A stretch of DNA of 64,000 bases. Source: Ziziphus jujuba (Eukaryota; Streptophyta; Magnoliopsida; Rosales; Rhamnaceae). The stretch is taken from assembly GCF_031755915.1 (NCBI RefSeq), contig NC_083388.1, positions 28,427,001-28,491,000 on the forward strand. The letters run 5' to 3'. Shown here one piece after another: positions 20,738-32,600 of this stretch; positions within the stretch are counted from its first letter, which is position 1, and each line of letters begins with the position of its first letter. The translations under genes and the position numbers were made by a program. Below the pieces are notes generated by a model, which searched no databases, was not told the DNA's origin, and was given only the letters and a program-made list of their open reading frames with translations.

Positions 20738-21350
20738 TTATCCGAGAACATTAACTCTCCTACCACTATCCAGTCTGTTGCCTACTATTTCTTCATTCAC
20801 TCCGATATATTCATCCATTTTTTCAAGCGAACTAAATCCATATTCTTTATGGATCTTTTTCTCCTTCATTAGCTTTCTAACATTCTCAACCTCTTTCCAT
20901 TCTCCATGAGCAGCATGAATATTAGAAAGTGTTACCAAACCTCCAGGTCTCTTCAGATCCATTCTCTTAATATCTTCATGCATCATTTCAGCAAGATCCC
21001 TTCTTCCATGGACTTTACATCCATTAAAGAAAGCTCCAATAATGGATTCTGTGATTTCAAATGGCATATTCTTCACCTCTTCATAAGCTTCTACCATCTT
21101 CCCTGAACGGCACAAAAGATCGATGACACAAGCATAGTGTTCTTTACTAGCCTTTATTCCATAACATTGTTCCATAGACCTGAAAATCTTTAATCCTCTC
21201 TCTACCTCACCGCTATGGCTGCATGCAGAAAGAATACAAATCAAAGTCACTTCGTTAGGCAGCACTCCTTCTTCCTGCATTATCTTGAATAGATGCAATG
21301 AGGAATCGACCATACCATGCTTACCGTAGCATCCAATTATTGCATTCCCC
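20738..21350 (-). pseudogene. 5'-truncated PPR protein gene (PLS-type C-terminal part)
   Basis: A 191-codon open stretch (20738-21313) plus in-frame sequence up to about 21350 encodes typical PPR helices. These include NAIIGCYGKHGMVDSSLHLF, PNEVTLICILSACSHSGEVERG, YACVIDLLCRSGKMVEA and an E-motif-like tail (NIHAAHGEWKEVENVRKLMKE). Intact PLS-class proteins have many more repeats and an organelle transit peptide. Here homology stops at an in-frame TAG at about 21350 and no upstream repeats follow, so this is a fragment. Known family role: organellar RNA editing or processing. This copy is very unlikely to work. Confidence 0.75.
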
Positions 21351-22551
21351 TATTCGTTCAAGCTTATAAATAATCTTAACCCCCGTGCAATATGTGACAT
21401 GAAATGGAATAGAATAGAGGAGAGTTAGAGAAGAAGTTCTAATTTGTATCCTTTTGAATTTTTTTTTAGATTTGTATATGGGTTTTCAATATGGTAAAGA
21501 AAAATCAATTTTAAATTTGTCAGAAAAACTCAAATATGCAACATTTAAAACTTCTATAGTTTATTAGATTTTAAAAGACAAACGCAACTAAATTTACTAG
21601 CATTAATTATAAAAAAATCTAATTTAAAAATACTGTGTGAAACATAGACTTAGAACCTAAAATTTCAAATCCATTGTTCTAACATATTTTCAAATTAATA
21701 ATTTTATTAATATATTTGTTTATTATGTATTTTGTCCGGATTATATTCTTGTAAAGCTTTATATATTTGTAATTGATTTATGCACTTACCCATACTTTAT
21801 TTTTTGTATTATTATATTTTTATACAAATTTTCTAACGTAAACAAATTCTCCATAGACTTTTACTTGTTGCAAAACTAGTCAACATCAATCTTTTTTTCT
21901 TTTTACTTTTCTACATATACGTGCACTGAACGGCGTGTTCTGAATTTGACCAGCACCACTGGAATTTACAAGAAGTGCTAAATAGAAATAAAATTAAATT
22001 AAAAAAAAAAAGCCAAAATGCATTTCGGTATCATCAGTTGTCATATATTTTCACTTAAGGGTTGCACAAAATTTTCATTTTTTGGTTATATAAATTATAC
22101 ATATCAACCTTAAATTTTATTTTTTGTTTTTCTACACTATAAACTGGACTATATCAATCCAAGAAGGTTCGCTCTCATCATCGAAACTGCCTTACTGTGC
22201 TAAAAGCATTCTTTAAAGCTTATTAACTATTGATCTATTGCCGGTCAATATAAAGACAAAAAGAAAAAAAATATTGTATCAAATTTCTTGCCGGGATCAT
22301 CAAACCCCACTAAAAACAACTACAAGAGATCGAGTTATATTTCTATTTTCTAACCATTACATAACTTTGATCAGGAAAAAACAAGAAAACAAAAACAAAA
22401 CAAGATTAAAAGCAAGACAAGAAAACACCCCCAAAAAAAAAAAAAAAAAGAACATTTTAAACTGCATATGGTATTGAGATTTGTACCCTGCTACATTCGC
22501 TAATATTCCTATACTACTGAAATCATGATGAATATGCTAGGTAAAATGATC
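21351..22551. other. Spacer and 3' flank of the first lectin receptor kinase gene
   Basis: AT-rich sequence with A and T runs. No coding or RNA feature was recognised. The part adjoining 22552 should contain the 3' UTR of the minus-strand receptor kinase. Confidence 0.45.
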
Positions 22552-24942
22552 CTAGAATGAACTAGTAAATGAAGGTAGATCTGGGGGAACCGCTACTTCA
22601 ATGGTTTCTTCAAGCATCTGGGTAACTTCCTTCATGGTGGGTCTCAATGATGGATCCTCTTGTATACACCATATTGCAACCATCACATATTTCTCCACCC
22701 TCTTTATGTCAGCCATAGCTTCCTCATCATTTTCCACCAGAAGTTTCAAATTCCGATCATGGTAACAATCATATGCCCAATCAGAAAGTATCATTTGGTT
22801 TTCCTGAGCCTCTGCTTCAAAATTCTTCCTGCAGCATATCAACTCTAACAATACAATACCAAAGCTGTAAACATCCACCTTGGCTGAGACAGGCAGGTTT
22901 TTGAACCATTCTGGAGCCACATATCCTCTAGTTCCTCTGATTCCTGTTGTTGTTCGAGTCTGATCCTTCTTCAAAAGTTTGGCTAATCCAAAATCAGAAA
23001 TTCTTGCTGTGTAAAAGTCATCCAAAAGGATGTTCTGAGGCTTTATATCACAGTGTATGATTTGGATGCTGCACTCTTCATGCAAGTAGAAGAGACCCCT
23101 TGCAGTTCCTTGGGCAGTTCTCATTCTCCTGTGCCAGTTTGGCCTTGAAGGTCCAAAAATGAAGTTTGCTAAAGAACCGTTGCTCATGAATTCGTATACA
23201 AGTAGTCGGTGTTGGTCTTCGTTACAGAATCCGATCAGTTGGACCAAATTCCTATGGTTTGTGCGCCCAATTGCGATTACTTCTGCTTTGAATTCTCTCT
23301 CTCCTTCACTCACCAAGTGGTGCAACTTCTTAACCGCTATTAGATTTCCATCTTCAGAAGGTAGGACCCCTTTATAGACAGTAGCAAAAGCACCATTGCC
23401 TAGTTGTTCGTTGAATTTGTTGGTAGCTTTATTCAGCTCCTCATAAGTGAAAACTTGCAAATTTATTCCTGATGCAACTGGGTTTGGTTGGATGGCCTTG
23501 GATTTCGGATTTAAGTAGAAAGCAACCAGAAAGGCTGCTAGAAGTAGAAGCAAGTTCATAAACACTGAGCCACTTAAAAGCAATGATCCAATGAGTACCA
23601 ACACTGAACGATCATTCTTGTCTGGATGACCTGGAGAGCTATCATTTTTTCTTACTTTGATCAGAGCTTTCCCGGAAAGACTGGGGTCCATCATCCCGTT
23701 TGCGAAAGGAACCCTCTTCTTCCAACACTCCCTACCTCTGAAAATTGCAACAGCACAGAAGCAGTCACTGAGGCAAGCCTTCTTGCACCATTCCTCATCC
23801 ACTTCTTTAAAATGTTGGTAATCACCGTAGGGCCAATCCGTTTGTTCCATTGAATAAAATTCAAAGAGATCATCATGATCTTCTCCATCACAACTTTGAG
23901 CTTCAAAATTCTGTTTGCATCCTTTCACAGGATCACTCGGATCAATGAAAGTGTAGCCACTTGGGCAGCTGCAAGTCCTTCTCTGGTTCACTCCTATTCT
24001 GCAGTAGCTATTGAATCCACAAGCTCCACCTGCTGTGTCCTCACCACTAATGCTAGTGCAAATGTTTGGAGGTATGGAAGGCAATGATTCAGACCTAAAT
24101 TCGTGCCAACCACTAGAAGTTGGATCCCCTCCCTTTGGGTAGACATATTGCCTGAAAACGCCATCATTTTCAAGAATTGCCCTCTGGTAGAAATCCTTCA
24201 TTGAACTACTAGTCATTGATAAATATTTAAGTATATTCCCGTTCTTTGCTTGAAGGTAAATAGCGCCTGACTCGTTAAACATCACCTGAAACCCACTGCC
24301 CTCCGTTTCGCTCTTCCAATAGGCATAGTTAGGGGCATTCTGTGGGAAATTTCTAGTGTAAAGCACAAGATTTCCATTTGATTCTAGCATAAACAAAAAT
24401 CTTCCGCTTGAATAATTATCCTCAGAGTAACGTGCAACAAGACTCTTGCCCCTACTCAAAATCTGTTTAGGTAACAACGTGTCTGTCGGTTCATTGAAAC
24501 TCTGCCATGAGATGGCCGAGATTTGGTCATATAGCACCAGATTTCCTGTGTTGAGTATCTCTCCATAGGAAACTCCAACGCCAAAAGTATCAGTATGCCA
24601 TATCCGTTTGTCTGTTTGGTCGGTGAGAATAAGCCCGCTGTCGTTGAGCACTACTTTGGATCCTTCTTGGACTAGATTATCTCTATTGGCAGACCAGACA
24701 ATAGTTTTCTCAGGAATTTTGTTGAGCCAGACAGCAAGTAGGAAGCCATCTGATTTTATACGTTGGAAACCAAAAGCAAACTCACGCGACGGAGATTCCA
24801 ATGGAACATGTTTGTTGAAGGAGGCAGTGAGAGAAAAGCCTTTTGTGATTCTGTGAGTTTGACAAGTAATGGCGGAACTCTGCGGAAATGGAGAAAAAAG
24901 GAGAAGATAGAGCAGATTCCATGGTAATGGTGATGATGCCAT
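22552..24942 (-). CDS. G-type lectin receptor-like kinase, LECRK/RLK1 type, intact (copy A)
   Basis: An intronless 796-residue plasma-membrane receptor kinase. In order: signal peptide (1-24), bulb-type mannose-binding-lectin domain (about 30-165), a linker, EGF-like cysteine cluster (308-342), PAN-like cysteine domain (350-430), one membrane span (447-477) and a Ser/Thr kinase (about 513-786). Kinase motifs are intact: glycine loop GNGAF (515-519), Lys538, catalytic loop HCDIKPQN (630-637), DFG (650-652) and GTRGYVAPEW. The Cys before the catalytic Asp makes it a non-RD kinase, a class enriched in plant immune receptors. It ends the cluster on the left and has diverged from the copies to its right, which share an AQTYKN start to the mature protein. 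The ligand is unknown. Confidence 0.93.
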   Translation of the reverse strand: MASSPLPWNLLYLLLFSPFPQSSAITCQTHRITKGFSLTASFNKHVPLESPSREFAFGFQRIKSDGFLLAVWLNKIPEKTIVWSANRDNLVQEGSKVVLNDSGLILTDQTDKRIWHTDTFGVGVSYGEILNTGNLVLYDQISAISWQSFNEPTDTLLPKQILSRGKSLVARYSEDNYSSGRFLFMLESNGNLVLYTRNFPQNAPNYAYWKSETEGSGFQVMFNESGAIYLQAKNGNILKYLSMTSSSMKDFYQRAILENDGVFRQYVYPKGGDPTSSGWHEFRSESLPSIPPNICTSISGEDTAGGACGFNSYCRIGVNQRRTCSCPSGYTFIDPSDPVKGCKQNFEAQSCDGEDHDDLFEFYSMEQTDWPYGDYQHFKEVDEEWCKKACLSDCFCAVAIFRGRECWKKRVPFANGMMDPSLSGKALIKVRKNDSSPGHPDKNDRSVLVLIGSLLLSGSVFMNLLLLLAAFLVAFYLNPKSKAIQPNPVASGINLQVFTYEELNKATNKFNEQLGNGAFATVYKGVLPSEDGNLIAVKKLHHLVSEGEREFKAEVIAIGRTNHRNLVQLIGFCNEDQHRLLVYEFMSNGSLANFIFGPSRPNWHRRMRTAQGTARGLFYLHEECSIQIIHCDIKPQNILLDDFYTARISDFGLAKLLKKDQTRTTTGIRGTRGYVAPEWFKNLPVSAKVDVYSFGIVLLELICCRKNFEAEAQENQMILSDWAYDCYHDRNLKLLVENDEEAMADIKRVEKYVMVAIWCIQEDPSLRPTMKEVTQMLEETIEVAVPPDLPSFTSSF

Positions 24943-25584
24943 CTACCATGGTATGGTACTGAGCCGCGTGAGATTTTTTGTTAGTCTACTATTAATTACG
25001 ATTGTTAATGAAACAGTTTTTTTTTAAGATAAAGGAAGGTTCACATTCAAAGGGTTGTATCGAATGACGAATATGTTATATGTCAAAGTCTTCAACTGTG
25101 TCCGTTTGTGTCAAAGTCTCCTCAGGCACCGTGTTTATTTTCTTGGTTTTTAGTCTTCTTTGCATAGTAGAATGGGATTTTTGACGGTGTTGAATGAACT
25201 AACCAAAAATAAATAAATAATTAAATAAATAAAACCATCCACATTGACTTCTTTGTCAAATATATACATATATATATATGTACTTTATTTATTTATTTTC
25301 TCAAGATAGATCACCACTCATCATTTAATATATATATATATATATTTTAAAACAGAGAATTTATTGACTCAGTTGAAAAACCATTTAAATCTCATTTTCG
25401 TCAACACATATTGACAAGTCTAAAAGAAAAATAACTCCAATTGTGTTATTTTTTAGACAACCCCACAATGAAACAAAATAAGAGTGAAAAATTCTGTTTA
25501 AAAAAAAAAAAAAAAACAAAAAAGGAAGTGAAGAAGCCGCTGCTAATTAATGCAATAGCGGTTTTAAACAATTGAACAATGATT
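24943..25584. other. Spacer between receptor kinase copies A and B
   Basis: Holds the promoter of copy A and the 3' flank of copy B. No clear TATA element was seen just upstream of 24942. TA-rich runs lie near 25261-25280 and 25329-25345. Confidence 0.5.
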
Positions 25585-27999
25585 TCAGCATATGGAACCA
25601 AATAAGAAAGGACTTGGGGGAACCGAGACTTGTACTATTCCTTCAAGCATCAGCATGACTTTCTTCATAGTAGGCCTCAGAGAAGGATCTTCTTGAATGC
25701 ACCAAAATGCAACCATCAGAAACCTTTCCAAATTCTTCATGTCATTCATAGCCTCCTTGTCATTCCCAACCAAAGCATCTAATGTGCCTTCCCTGTAGCA
25801 ATCATAAGCCCAATAAGCCAAGATTGCCTTTTCTTCTCCACCCATTTCAAGATCCACACTTCTCCTACAACATATTATCTCCAGCAACAACTCACCAAAG
25901 CTATACACATCCACCTTCACTGTAATTGGCATGTTCCTAAACCATTCAGGTGCCACATAACCTTTTGTTCCTCTAATGGCAGTGTTAGTTTGGCTTTGTT
26001 CCATCATCAAAAGCTTGGCCAATCCAAAGTCTGAAATCCGAGCATTGTAGAATTCATCAAGAAGTATGTTCTGAGGCTTTATATCACAATGGATGATCTG
26101 AGTGCTACACTCTTCGTGCAAATATAATAGTCCTCTTGCAACCCCAAAAGCAATTTGGGTTCTTTGGCTCCAACTCGGTTTCATATCATCAAAAAGAAAG
26201 CCTGCTAGTGTGCCATTGCTCATGAACTCATACACCAATAATCTCTGCAGTCCCTCATCACAATATCCAACAAGTCTGACTAGATTCTTGTGATGGATAT
26301 GGCCGATCACGTTTACTTCAGCTTTGAATTCCTTCTCGCTGTCACGAAAATTTCTATCAAGTTTCTTCACTGCAACAGGTTCATAAGTATCCTTCAACAC
26401 CCCTTTGTAGACAATCCCAAAAGAACCCCTTCCAAGTTCTTCCTTGAATACTTCAGTTGCATCAACAAGATCTTTATAAGAAAAGCACCGCAAATTGAAT
26501 CGGGAAACGTCCTTGTCTTGTCGAGTGCTAATGGATTTCTCACGGTAAATGAAGAGAAATCCCATACCCATTGCTCCTAAGAGCAGAAAGTTGATGAAAA
26601 CAGAGAAGCCTAAAAGCACAGAACCTCCAATAATCAAAGCGTTCTGGTTTTTCGTCTGTGAAGATGAAGAAGCAGAGTGTTGATCAGGGACAACATTGGG
26701 TTTCCTAATCTTGATGAAAGCCTTGGCTCCAACGTTGTTGTCGACTTTCCCATTTGAGAGAGGTAGCTTCTTCTTCCAACACGTGTTGTTCCTCATAATG
26801 ACGACCGCGCACATGCAATCATGCAAGCAAGAGTCTTTGCATTTGTCTTCATCGTAAGCCTGCAATGCTTCATAATCAGAGGTCGGCCAATCCACGCCGG
26901 TTATCTCTTGGAATACATATAACTCTTCTGGTGAACTCTCTGTATCTAATTGGCAATCTTGTATAAAATCCGGTTTACATCCTCTGTACTCGTCGTTTGC
27001 ATCAAGCAAAGTAAACCCTCTCGGGCATTCACAAACTGGTCTTTTATCAGCATTTAGCCTACAAATTCTATTAAACCCACAAGCCCCACTACTTTTATAT
27101 ACGAAACTAGCAATGCAGATATCTTCTGGTACAGACCAAAGAGCAGTCCAGCTTTTATTTCCACCACTAGAAGTATTCTTTGAGTGGTAATACTCAGTAA
27201 AAACCCCGTCAGAATTTAGGGTCGCTCGGTAATAGTAATCTTTGGTAGATACCAATTTTCCCTCTGTCAGTGTGAATATTTGGTCATTTTGTCTCTGGAT
27301 GAATATGTTGCCTGAGTCATTGAAGACTAGTCGCTTACCGGGATTCGATATATTGCTAGTCCCACTCTCATAGTAGTGCTCATTGGTATATTCAGAAGGG
27401 AGATTTATACTATTAAGCACAAGATTCCCATTGGGTAAAAAACGAAGTTGAAATCTTCCTCGTGAAAAGTTAGTACCTGATTGCCTTGAAGAAATCACAT
27501 CTCCTATTTCCATGGTTTGAGTAGGCAACAAAGTATCAGAGGGATGCTTGAAGCTCTCCCAGATGTTCTCGGAGTTTTTGTTTTGGAGCACAAAGTTTCC
27601 TGTGTCGTTCATAAAAGCAAAATCAACCTGACCGACAATGGGGTCGGTGTTCCATAGCTGTCCTCCCTGAGGATCATTGAGTAGCAGCCCACCATCAGCG
27701 GTTAAGGTTAGTTTTGATCCTTTTGAAACAGGGTTGTTTTTGTCTGCGTACCAGACCACCGTTTTATCTGGCAATTTTTCGAACCAAATGCCAAGTAAGA
27801 AAAGGTCTTGCTTGTCAAGGAATTGTTGAAATCCGAATGCAAAATCACCAGAAGGTGAAAGCCATGAGGATATTTTTCCGCCTGCCGTGAGAGACTGGCC
27901 GAGATTTACTCTGCCACTGTTTTGGGCAACAGAAAGATTAGCAAGCTGGGAGATGATGATGAGGATACAAGGGAGAAAAGAAGCCATTGCGGAAAGCAT
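25585..27999 (-). CDS. G-type lectin receptor-like kinase, LECRK/RLK1 type, intact (copy B)
   Basis: An intronless 804-residue receptor kinase. The start may instead be Met5 (27987), which gives a cleaner signal peptide (MASFLPCILIIISQLANLSVA). Domains: bulb-type lectin (about 30-165), EGF-like cluster (307-341), PAN-like (349-430), membrane span (454-484), kinase (about 521-793). Catalytic residues are present: GRGSFG (523-528), Lys545, HCDIKPQN (637-644), DFG (657-659), GTKGYVAPEW. It is non-RD. One oddity is a Glu at 703 (FGELLLE, helix F), where its paralogues have Ile or Val. It is the most diverged copy, next to copy A, and is probably an old branch of the family. Confidence 0.92.
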   Translation of the reverse strand: MLSAMASFLPCILIIISQLANLSVAQNSGRVNLGQSLTAGGKISSWLSPSGDFAFGFQQFLDKQDLFLLGIWFEKLPDKTVVWYADKNNPVSKGSKLTLTADGGLLLNDPQGGQLWNTDPIVGQVDFAFMNDTGNFVLQNKNSENIWESFKHPSDTLLPTQTMEIGDVISSRQSGTNFSRGRFQLRFLPNGNLVLNSINLPSEYTNEHYYESGTSNISNPGKRLVFNDSGNIFIQRQNDQIFTLTEGKLVSTKDYYYRATLNSDGVFTEYYHSKNTSSGGNKSWTALWSVPEDICIASFVYKSSGACGFNRICRLNADKRPVCECPRGFTLLDANDEYRGCKPDFIQDCQLDTESSPEELYVFQEITGVDWPTSDYEALQAYDEDKCKDSCLHDCMCAVVIMRNNTCWKKKLPLSNGKVDNNVGAKAFIKIRKPNVVPDQHSASSSSQTKNQNALIIGGSVLLGFSVFINFLLLGAMGMGFLFIYREKSISTRQDKDVSRFNLRCFSYKDLVDATEVFKEELGRGSFGIVYKGVLKDTYEPVAVKKLDRNFRDSEKEFKAEVNVIGHIHHKNLVRLVGYCDEGLQRLLVYEFMSNGTLAGFLFDDMKPSWSQRTQIAFGVARGLLYLHEECSTQIIHCDIKPQNILLDEFYNARISDFGLAKLLMMEQSQTNTAIRGTKGYVAPEWFRNMPITVKVDVYSFGELLLEIICCRRSVDLEMGGEEKAILAYWAYDCYREGTLDALVGNDKEAMNDMKNLERFLMVAFWCIQEDPSLRPTMKKVMLMLEGIVQVSVPPSPFLFGSIC

Positions 28000-28044
28000 T
28001 TAGTTTAGACTAACATGTGCAGTCATGAGAAAGAAGAATATATA

Positions 28045-28052
28045 ATTTATAG
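28045..28052 (-). promoter_or_regulatory. TATA-like box of copy B
   Basis: The minus strand reads CTATAAAT about 45-60 bp upstream of the two candidate start codons (27999 and 27987). With so short a leader, the downstream ATG at 27987 is the more comfortable start. Confidence 0.45.
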
Positions 28053-29699
28053 AGCAAAATGAATACGGAATCCCTTTGTTGGGGATTAATATATGTGGCA
28101 AAAGATTATAGGACGTTCCTGATAGATGTCATATCATGTACCAAGAATGTCAGAGGCTGCTTTGTGACTGAGAGATAGCTTTCGTGTCAATCTTATGAGA
28201 CTTAAAACGTGAAAGGTTTCAAAGGAGTACACGGTACACCTGCCAAAGACTTTTGTAACCAAATGAAAAATAATGGGGCATTGAAAATTCCACATCAAAA
28301 ATCAGAGAGAGTGAAGGCACAGCAATTTCTGCCTTTTCTTGAAAAAAAATGAGCTTGTTTGATGGAAAAAGACGAGACTCTTATTAGTCTGTATTAGACT
28401 TGTATTATTACTTAGGATGGCCAACGCATGTGGACCGATATTTATTAGTGTTTAATAGTTTTTTATTAATTTTTTTGTTATGTATAAAATTAAAAATTTG
28501 TTAGGTTGATTTATAATGAACATTTAAGATATTAAATGATATTATTAATTTCAAAAAAATTTTATCTAAAAACAAATAACATAAAAAATTAAAATTAATA
28601 TGTACAAATCTATGTGTATATTAATATTAATATTATTATTATTTTTTGTTAACAAATTTTAGATATTTTTATTTGGAATTTTGACTTTTCTTCTATAATG
28701 AATGAGACTGTTGAAATAGGAATAAGCAATCCTATTTGTATTTTTTAATATATATATATAGATATATATAATTTTTTTTTTCAAAAATAGACTGTCAAAA
28801 CAGAAAAAGAAAGATCAAGTAAAAGACATGGCAGACAAAGTAGATAGGTTTAATGGTAAAACATTCTTACTTATATCTATAAAAATATGATTTGAATTTT
28901 ATTGCACATGACCATGATATAATAGAATTAAATGTTTAAAAATTGAGTTAAAAATAATAAATATGAGGTGAAAATATTTGTTCATAAAAAAATTTATGTT
29001 TACATAGCCAAAATTTTTTTTATATAAAATATCAATTTTTAAAAAATAAATAAAATCAATTCCATAACTGACTTTTTTTAAAAGAAAAGGATTAATTTGT
29101 TTTATCAACATAATGAAAATAGCTTTTTTAAATTCAAAATTTAAATATTTGTTCATCACATATTTCAATTTAGAAATAAAAATAAAAAAAATTGTTTGTT
29201 ACATATTTCAATTTAGAAATAATCTTATTTTACAATTTTAAAATAAATATTAGACTAAAATCAGTTTCATAAAAATTCTTAATATCATAATATCGTCCAT
29301 TTTATAAAAGAAATAATCTACCACAACAATAAACTTCTCAATGCAAATTTATTTTATTTTTTGTGCGCTGTAAAATATATTAGCAAAATACATACTAATT
29401 TAAGAATCCAATATATAACTACACAATCAACTCTACAATTTCCTTTGACAAATAAATTAATTATTAAACTTGAAACTTTCTAATAATATGAGAGAATTCA
29501 TTGTACGGACACAAAAATAAAATTTATATCTATAGAATGAAATTTTTTTTATTGTACTGCTTCTGTTTTTTGGTCAAGAACATTGTATTTCCTTACCAAA
29601 CAAAACAACACAGAACATAACACCAATTTTTGGTTTACATCTAGCTTGTTTCATATAAAAAATACTTGCCATGAATTAAAAATATGCATTTTTGATCAT
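28053..29699. other. AT-rich spacer upstream of copy B, no supported gene
   Basis: Long AT-rich stretch. The open stretch at 28899-29168 is A/T-biased and has no recognisable domain. A 30-bp phrase, ttgttacatatttcaatttagaaat, recurs in part near 29152 and 29196. Nothing else is supported. Confidence 0.45.
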
Positions 29700-32600
29700 G
29701 CGATGAACCACCCTCGCTTGTCTCGCTCCTTTGCTTGATCAGCATCTCTCATTCTGTTCAAATAACCAAACATCAAAAAATGGAACATATTAATCTAACA
29801 ATTGTTGTTAGAGCTTCAACGAAAACAAAAAATCTAATTTCCTATTTTTGAGCCATATTTTGACAAATCTAATTTCAAGAGTTAAATTTAATTAAACTAT
29901 TTTACAAATCCTTCCACTCATTATCCAAACCCCGATCCTTCAAGCATAATTTTAAATAAAAAGTACAAACTTGCACTACTTCATGAGTAGGGTCAAAAAT
30001 TCCAAATTTATTTTAGAAATACCTCATCAAAGCACCTCTCTTCATGTAACAGATTTTTGAAATCTAATTAACACTTATAATATTGAAAATAATAATTTAT
30101 TTAACTTAAAAAATGCAAGTTTCTTTTGTTGAAGGGTCAAAAAAGTCAAGAGAATATTTTAAAATACCAAGAAAAAAAATTTTTTGGTTGATATTAATAC
30201 CAGCATGCTTTTTGCTTGCTTAATATACAGCACTAAGAAGGAAAAGAAAATGACAATAAAACAGAAAAAAAGGAGGAAAAAATTATACGAGAAAAAAAAA
30301 AAAAAAGATACAAAATAAGACATGGTGAATGAACTTCTCACAACAATAGCAACACGTTATGAAATATGTTTCACGCCCAAATAAAAAGATAAATACGAGC
30401 ATAACCAATGGAGTACTTACCCAGCTGTCTATGCTTAATTCTCCAATAGCCCCTTGGCAAACTTAGCAGGCAGCAGCAACAGATGCAGGGCCTTTCCCCT
30501 GTGATAAACAAAATACAATATAAGACTAATGACAGTCTACATGAATGATTACAAGTTCATAGTATTACTTTTCCATTAAAAAAGAATCGTTATTTCAAAA
30601 AACGAAACTAAAATGCTCTCACAACCATAAAGATATGGGAGTTTTAAAAAATAGTTGAACTGTCTCTTTTAGATCTAACAGAAATGGTTTCTCATCAAAA
30701 CTTAGTCCTCCACAAATTAATACTGAAAATCACAGGTTCCAACCAAGAAGAAAGAATCGCAAAGTAGGAAAAATCAATAACTTCGACAGAACAAATATAC
30801 CTTTTTTTGTACGTTTAATTGAAGAAGTTGCAGAGATTCTTCTTGGTTGATATTTAGAGGACTATGATTGATGCTAAAAGCAATGGTCATCATCTTTTTC
30901 TTAGCATTTGGAAGTGATGTTCGGTTGTCCTATTTCGCCAACTCAAATCCCATTTCAAAACCTACCTGTCAATTGTTAGATCCCTTCTATATTCATCTTC
31001 TGCTATGCTGAATTTTTGTAGTTGGACAGAAGTAAACTTCAATTATCAGAGAATCAAAATGCTCAAAAAAAAAAAAAATATATATATATATATATATTTA
31101 TATATATGCACCATTCTATCAAACAAGTGAATAAATAAAATTGCACTTCTCAATAACGTTTTAGGAATGCGGCTATCATCACGATACTCTTCACACATGA
31201 AGATCACAAAATCAATCCAATATATATATATATATATATATTATTTTATTTTCAACAAAAAAACAAAAAAGAAAGAAAAGCACAAGCCTCGGAATAACAG
31301 CATAGCAATTCCTTCTGTCTCTTCCCCAACAGAAAACAAGTATTCCTTAACATATCAACAAATTCAAAACCATCATATTTTCCAGGATAATATCAATGTC
31401 GTAACAAACTTTGCCAAAAAGGAAAAAATAAAATCAAAATCAAAAGGAAGAATACCTATACAAATGTGGTAATGCAATGCCCATTACACTCGTTTTATTA
31501 GAACTACTCCTCAAAACGACCAAAAATGGTTGAGCACACCAATCAATTTCAATATATGTGTGTGTGTAGAAGATGAAAGAGAGAGTAATTAAAAAGGACA
31601 TTGAGGAAACAACAAAAAAAATAAAAATAAATAAAACTAAACCATTGAGAGGACAGAAAAATCCCCAAAAATCAGTCCAAGTATGGCCTTCTGATAGCCA
31701 TACCCAAAAATCAGAAATTCTAACCACACTGTGAGTACAAGTCTAATTCTGAAAACTCATCATGGTGGCAGGTGGACCAATCTCAGCAGAAGCCATACCT
31801 TGTTCAGCCTTCCTTTTGTAACCCGGTCTTATCTCTTTATTTATTTATTTTTTTATTTCCGTAGCCTTCAATAGTTCTACTATCAATACTTTCTTTCTTT
31901 CTTTCTTTCTTTCTTCCTTTAACAGACCTCTTTTTCACCAAATCTTTGTGTTTCTTCATTTTATTTTTTTGGGTATTATAACTTTAAAGTAATTTTCCCC
32001 CTTTTTTTTTATGGCACTCATGGACGTTTATATATGCTAAGTAATAAATTGAATAATTATTAGCACTTTATTAAAGATTCAATTAGTGGTTAAAGCTATT
32101 AATTTGTTATGTTAATTTAGTGGTGAGAGGCACATTACAGTATCCCATGTTTTTAGTATAATTAAATGAGCAAAATAATGCACTCAAAAAAATCAAATGC
32201 CCATTCTAACGTTTCTTATTATTATTTTTTTTTCCCCCCAAAATAATATGAAATGTAAACCAGAAAGGAAACAAAGGACAGAGTGATAAAATTATCTATT
32301 CCCAGAAATAAAGCATAAAGGAGAGTCCTATCATATACAGACACACACACTCTCTCTCTCTTCGAAAATAGATCAAGTACCCCAAACAGAAGTTGTAAAT
32401 CATTTAGAACATGTATGAAAACAAAATCATATGATTTCCCGAAAAAATACACGTATATACAGAAATTTTTTTATTTTTTTTTCATTCATCATAGTGGAAA
32501 CAATCTTAACATCAGCATATAGAATTCCCCTCCCCACAATCATATCATCTAAAAATCAGATCTCGCGGTATAACAGATAGAGACAGACAAACTTTGTAGC

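Noticed and set aside
31680..31705. Short inverted repeat gtatggc...gccatac considered as a microRNA hairpin
   Set aside because: The stem is only seven pairs, far too short for a plant microRNA precursor.
31735..31830. Minus-strand frame reading IRPGYKRKAEQGMASAEIGPPATMMSFQN
   Set aside because: It reads like protein, but stops flank it within about 35 codons and no splice sites join it to the neighbouring blocks.
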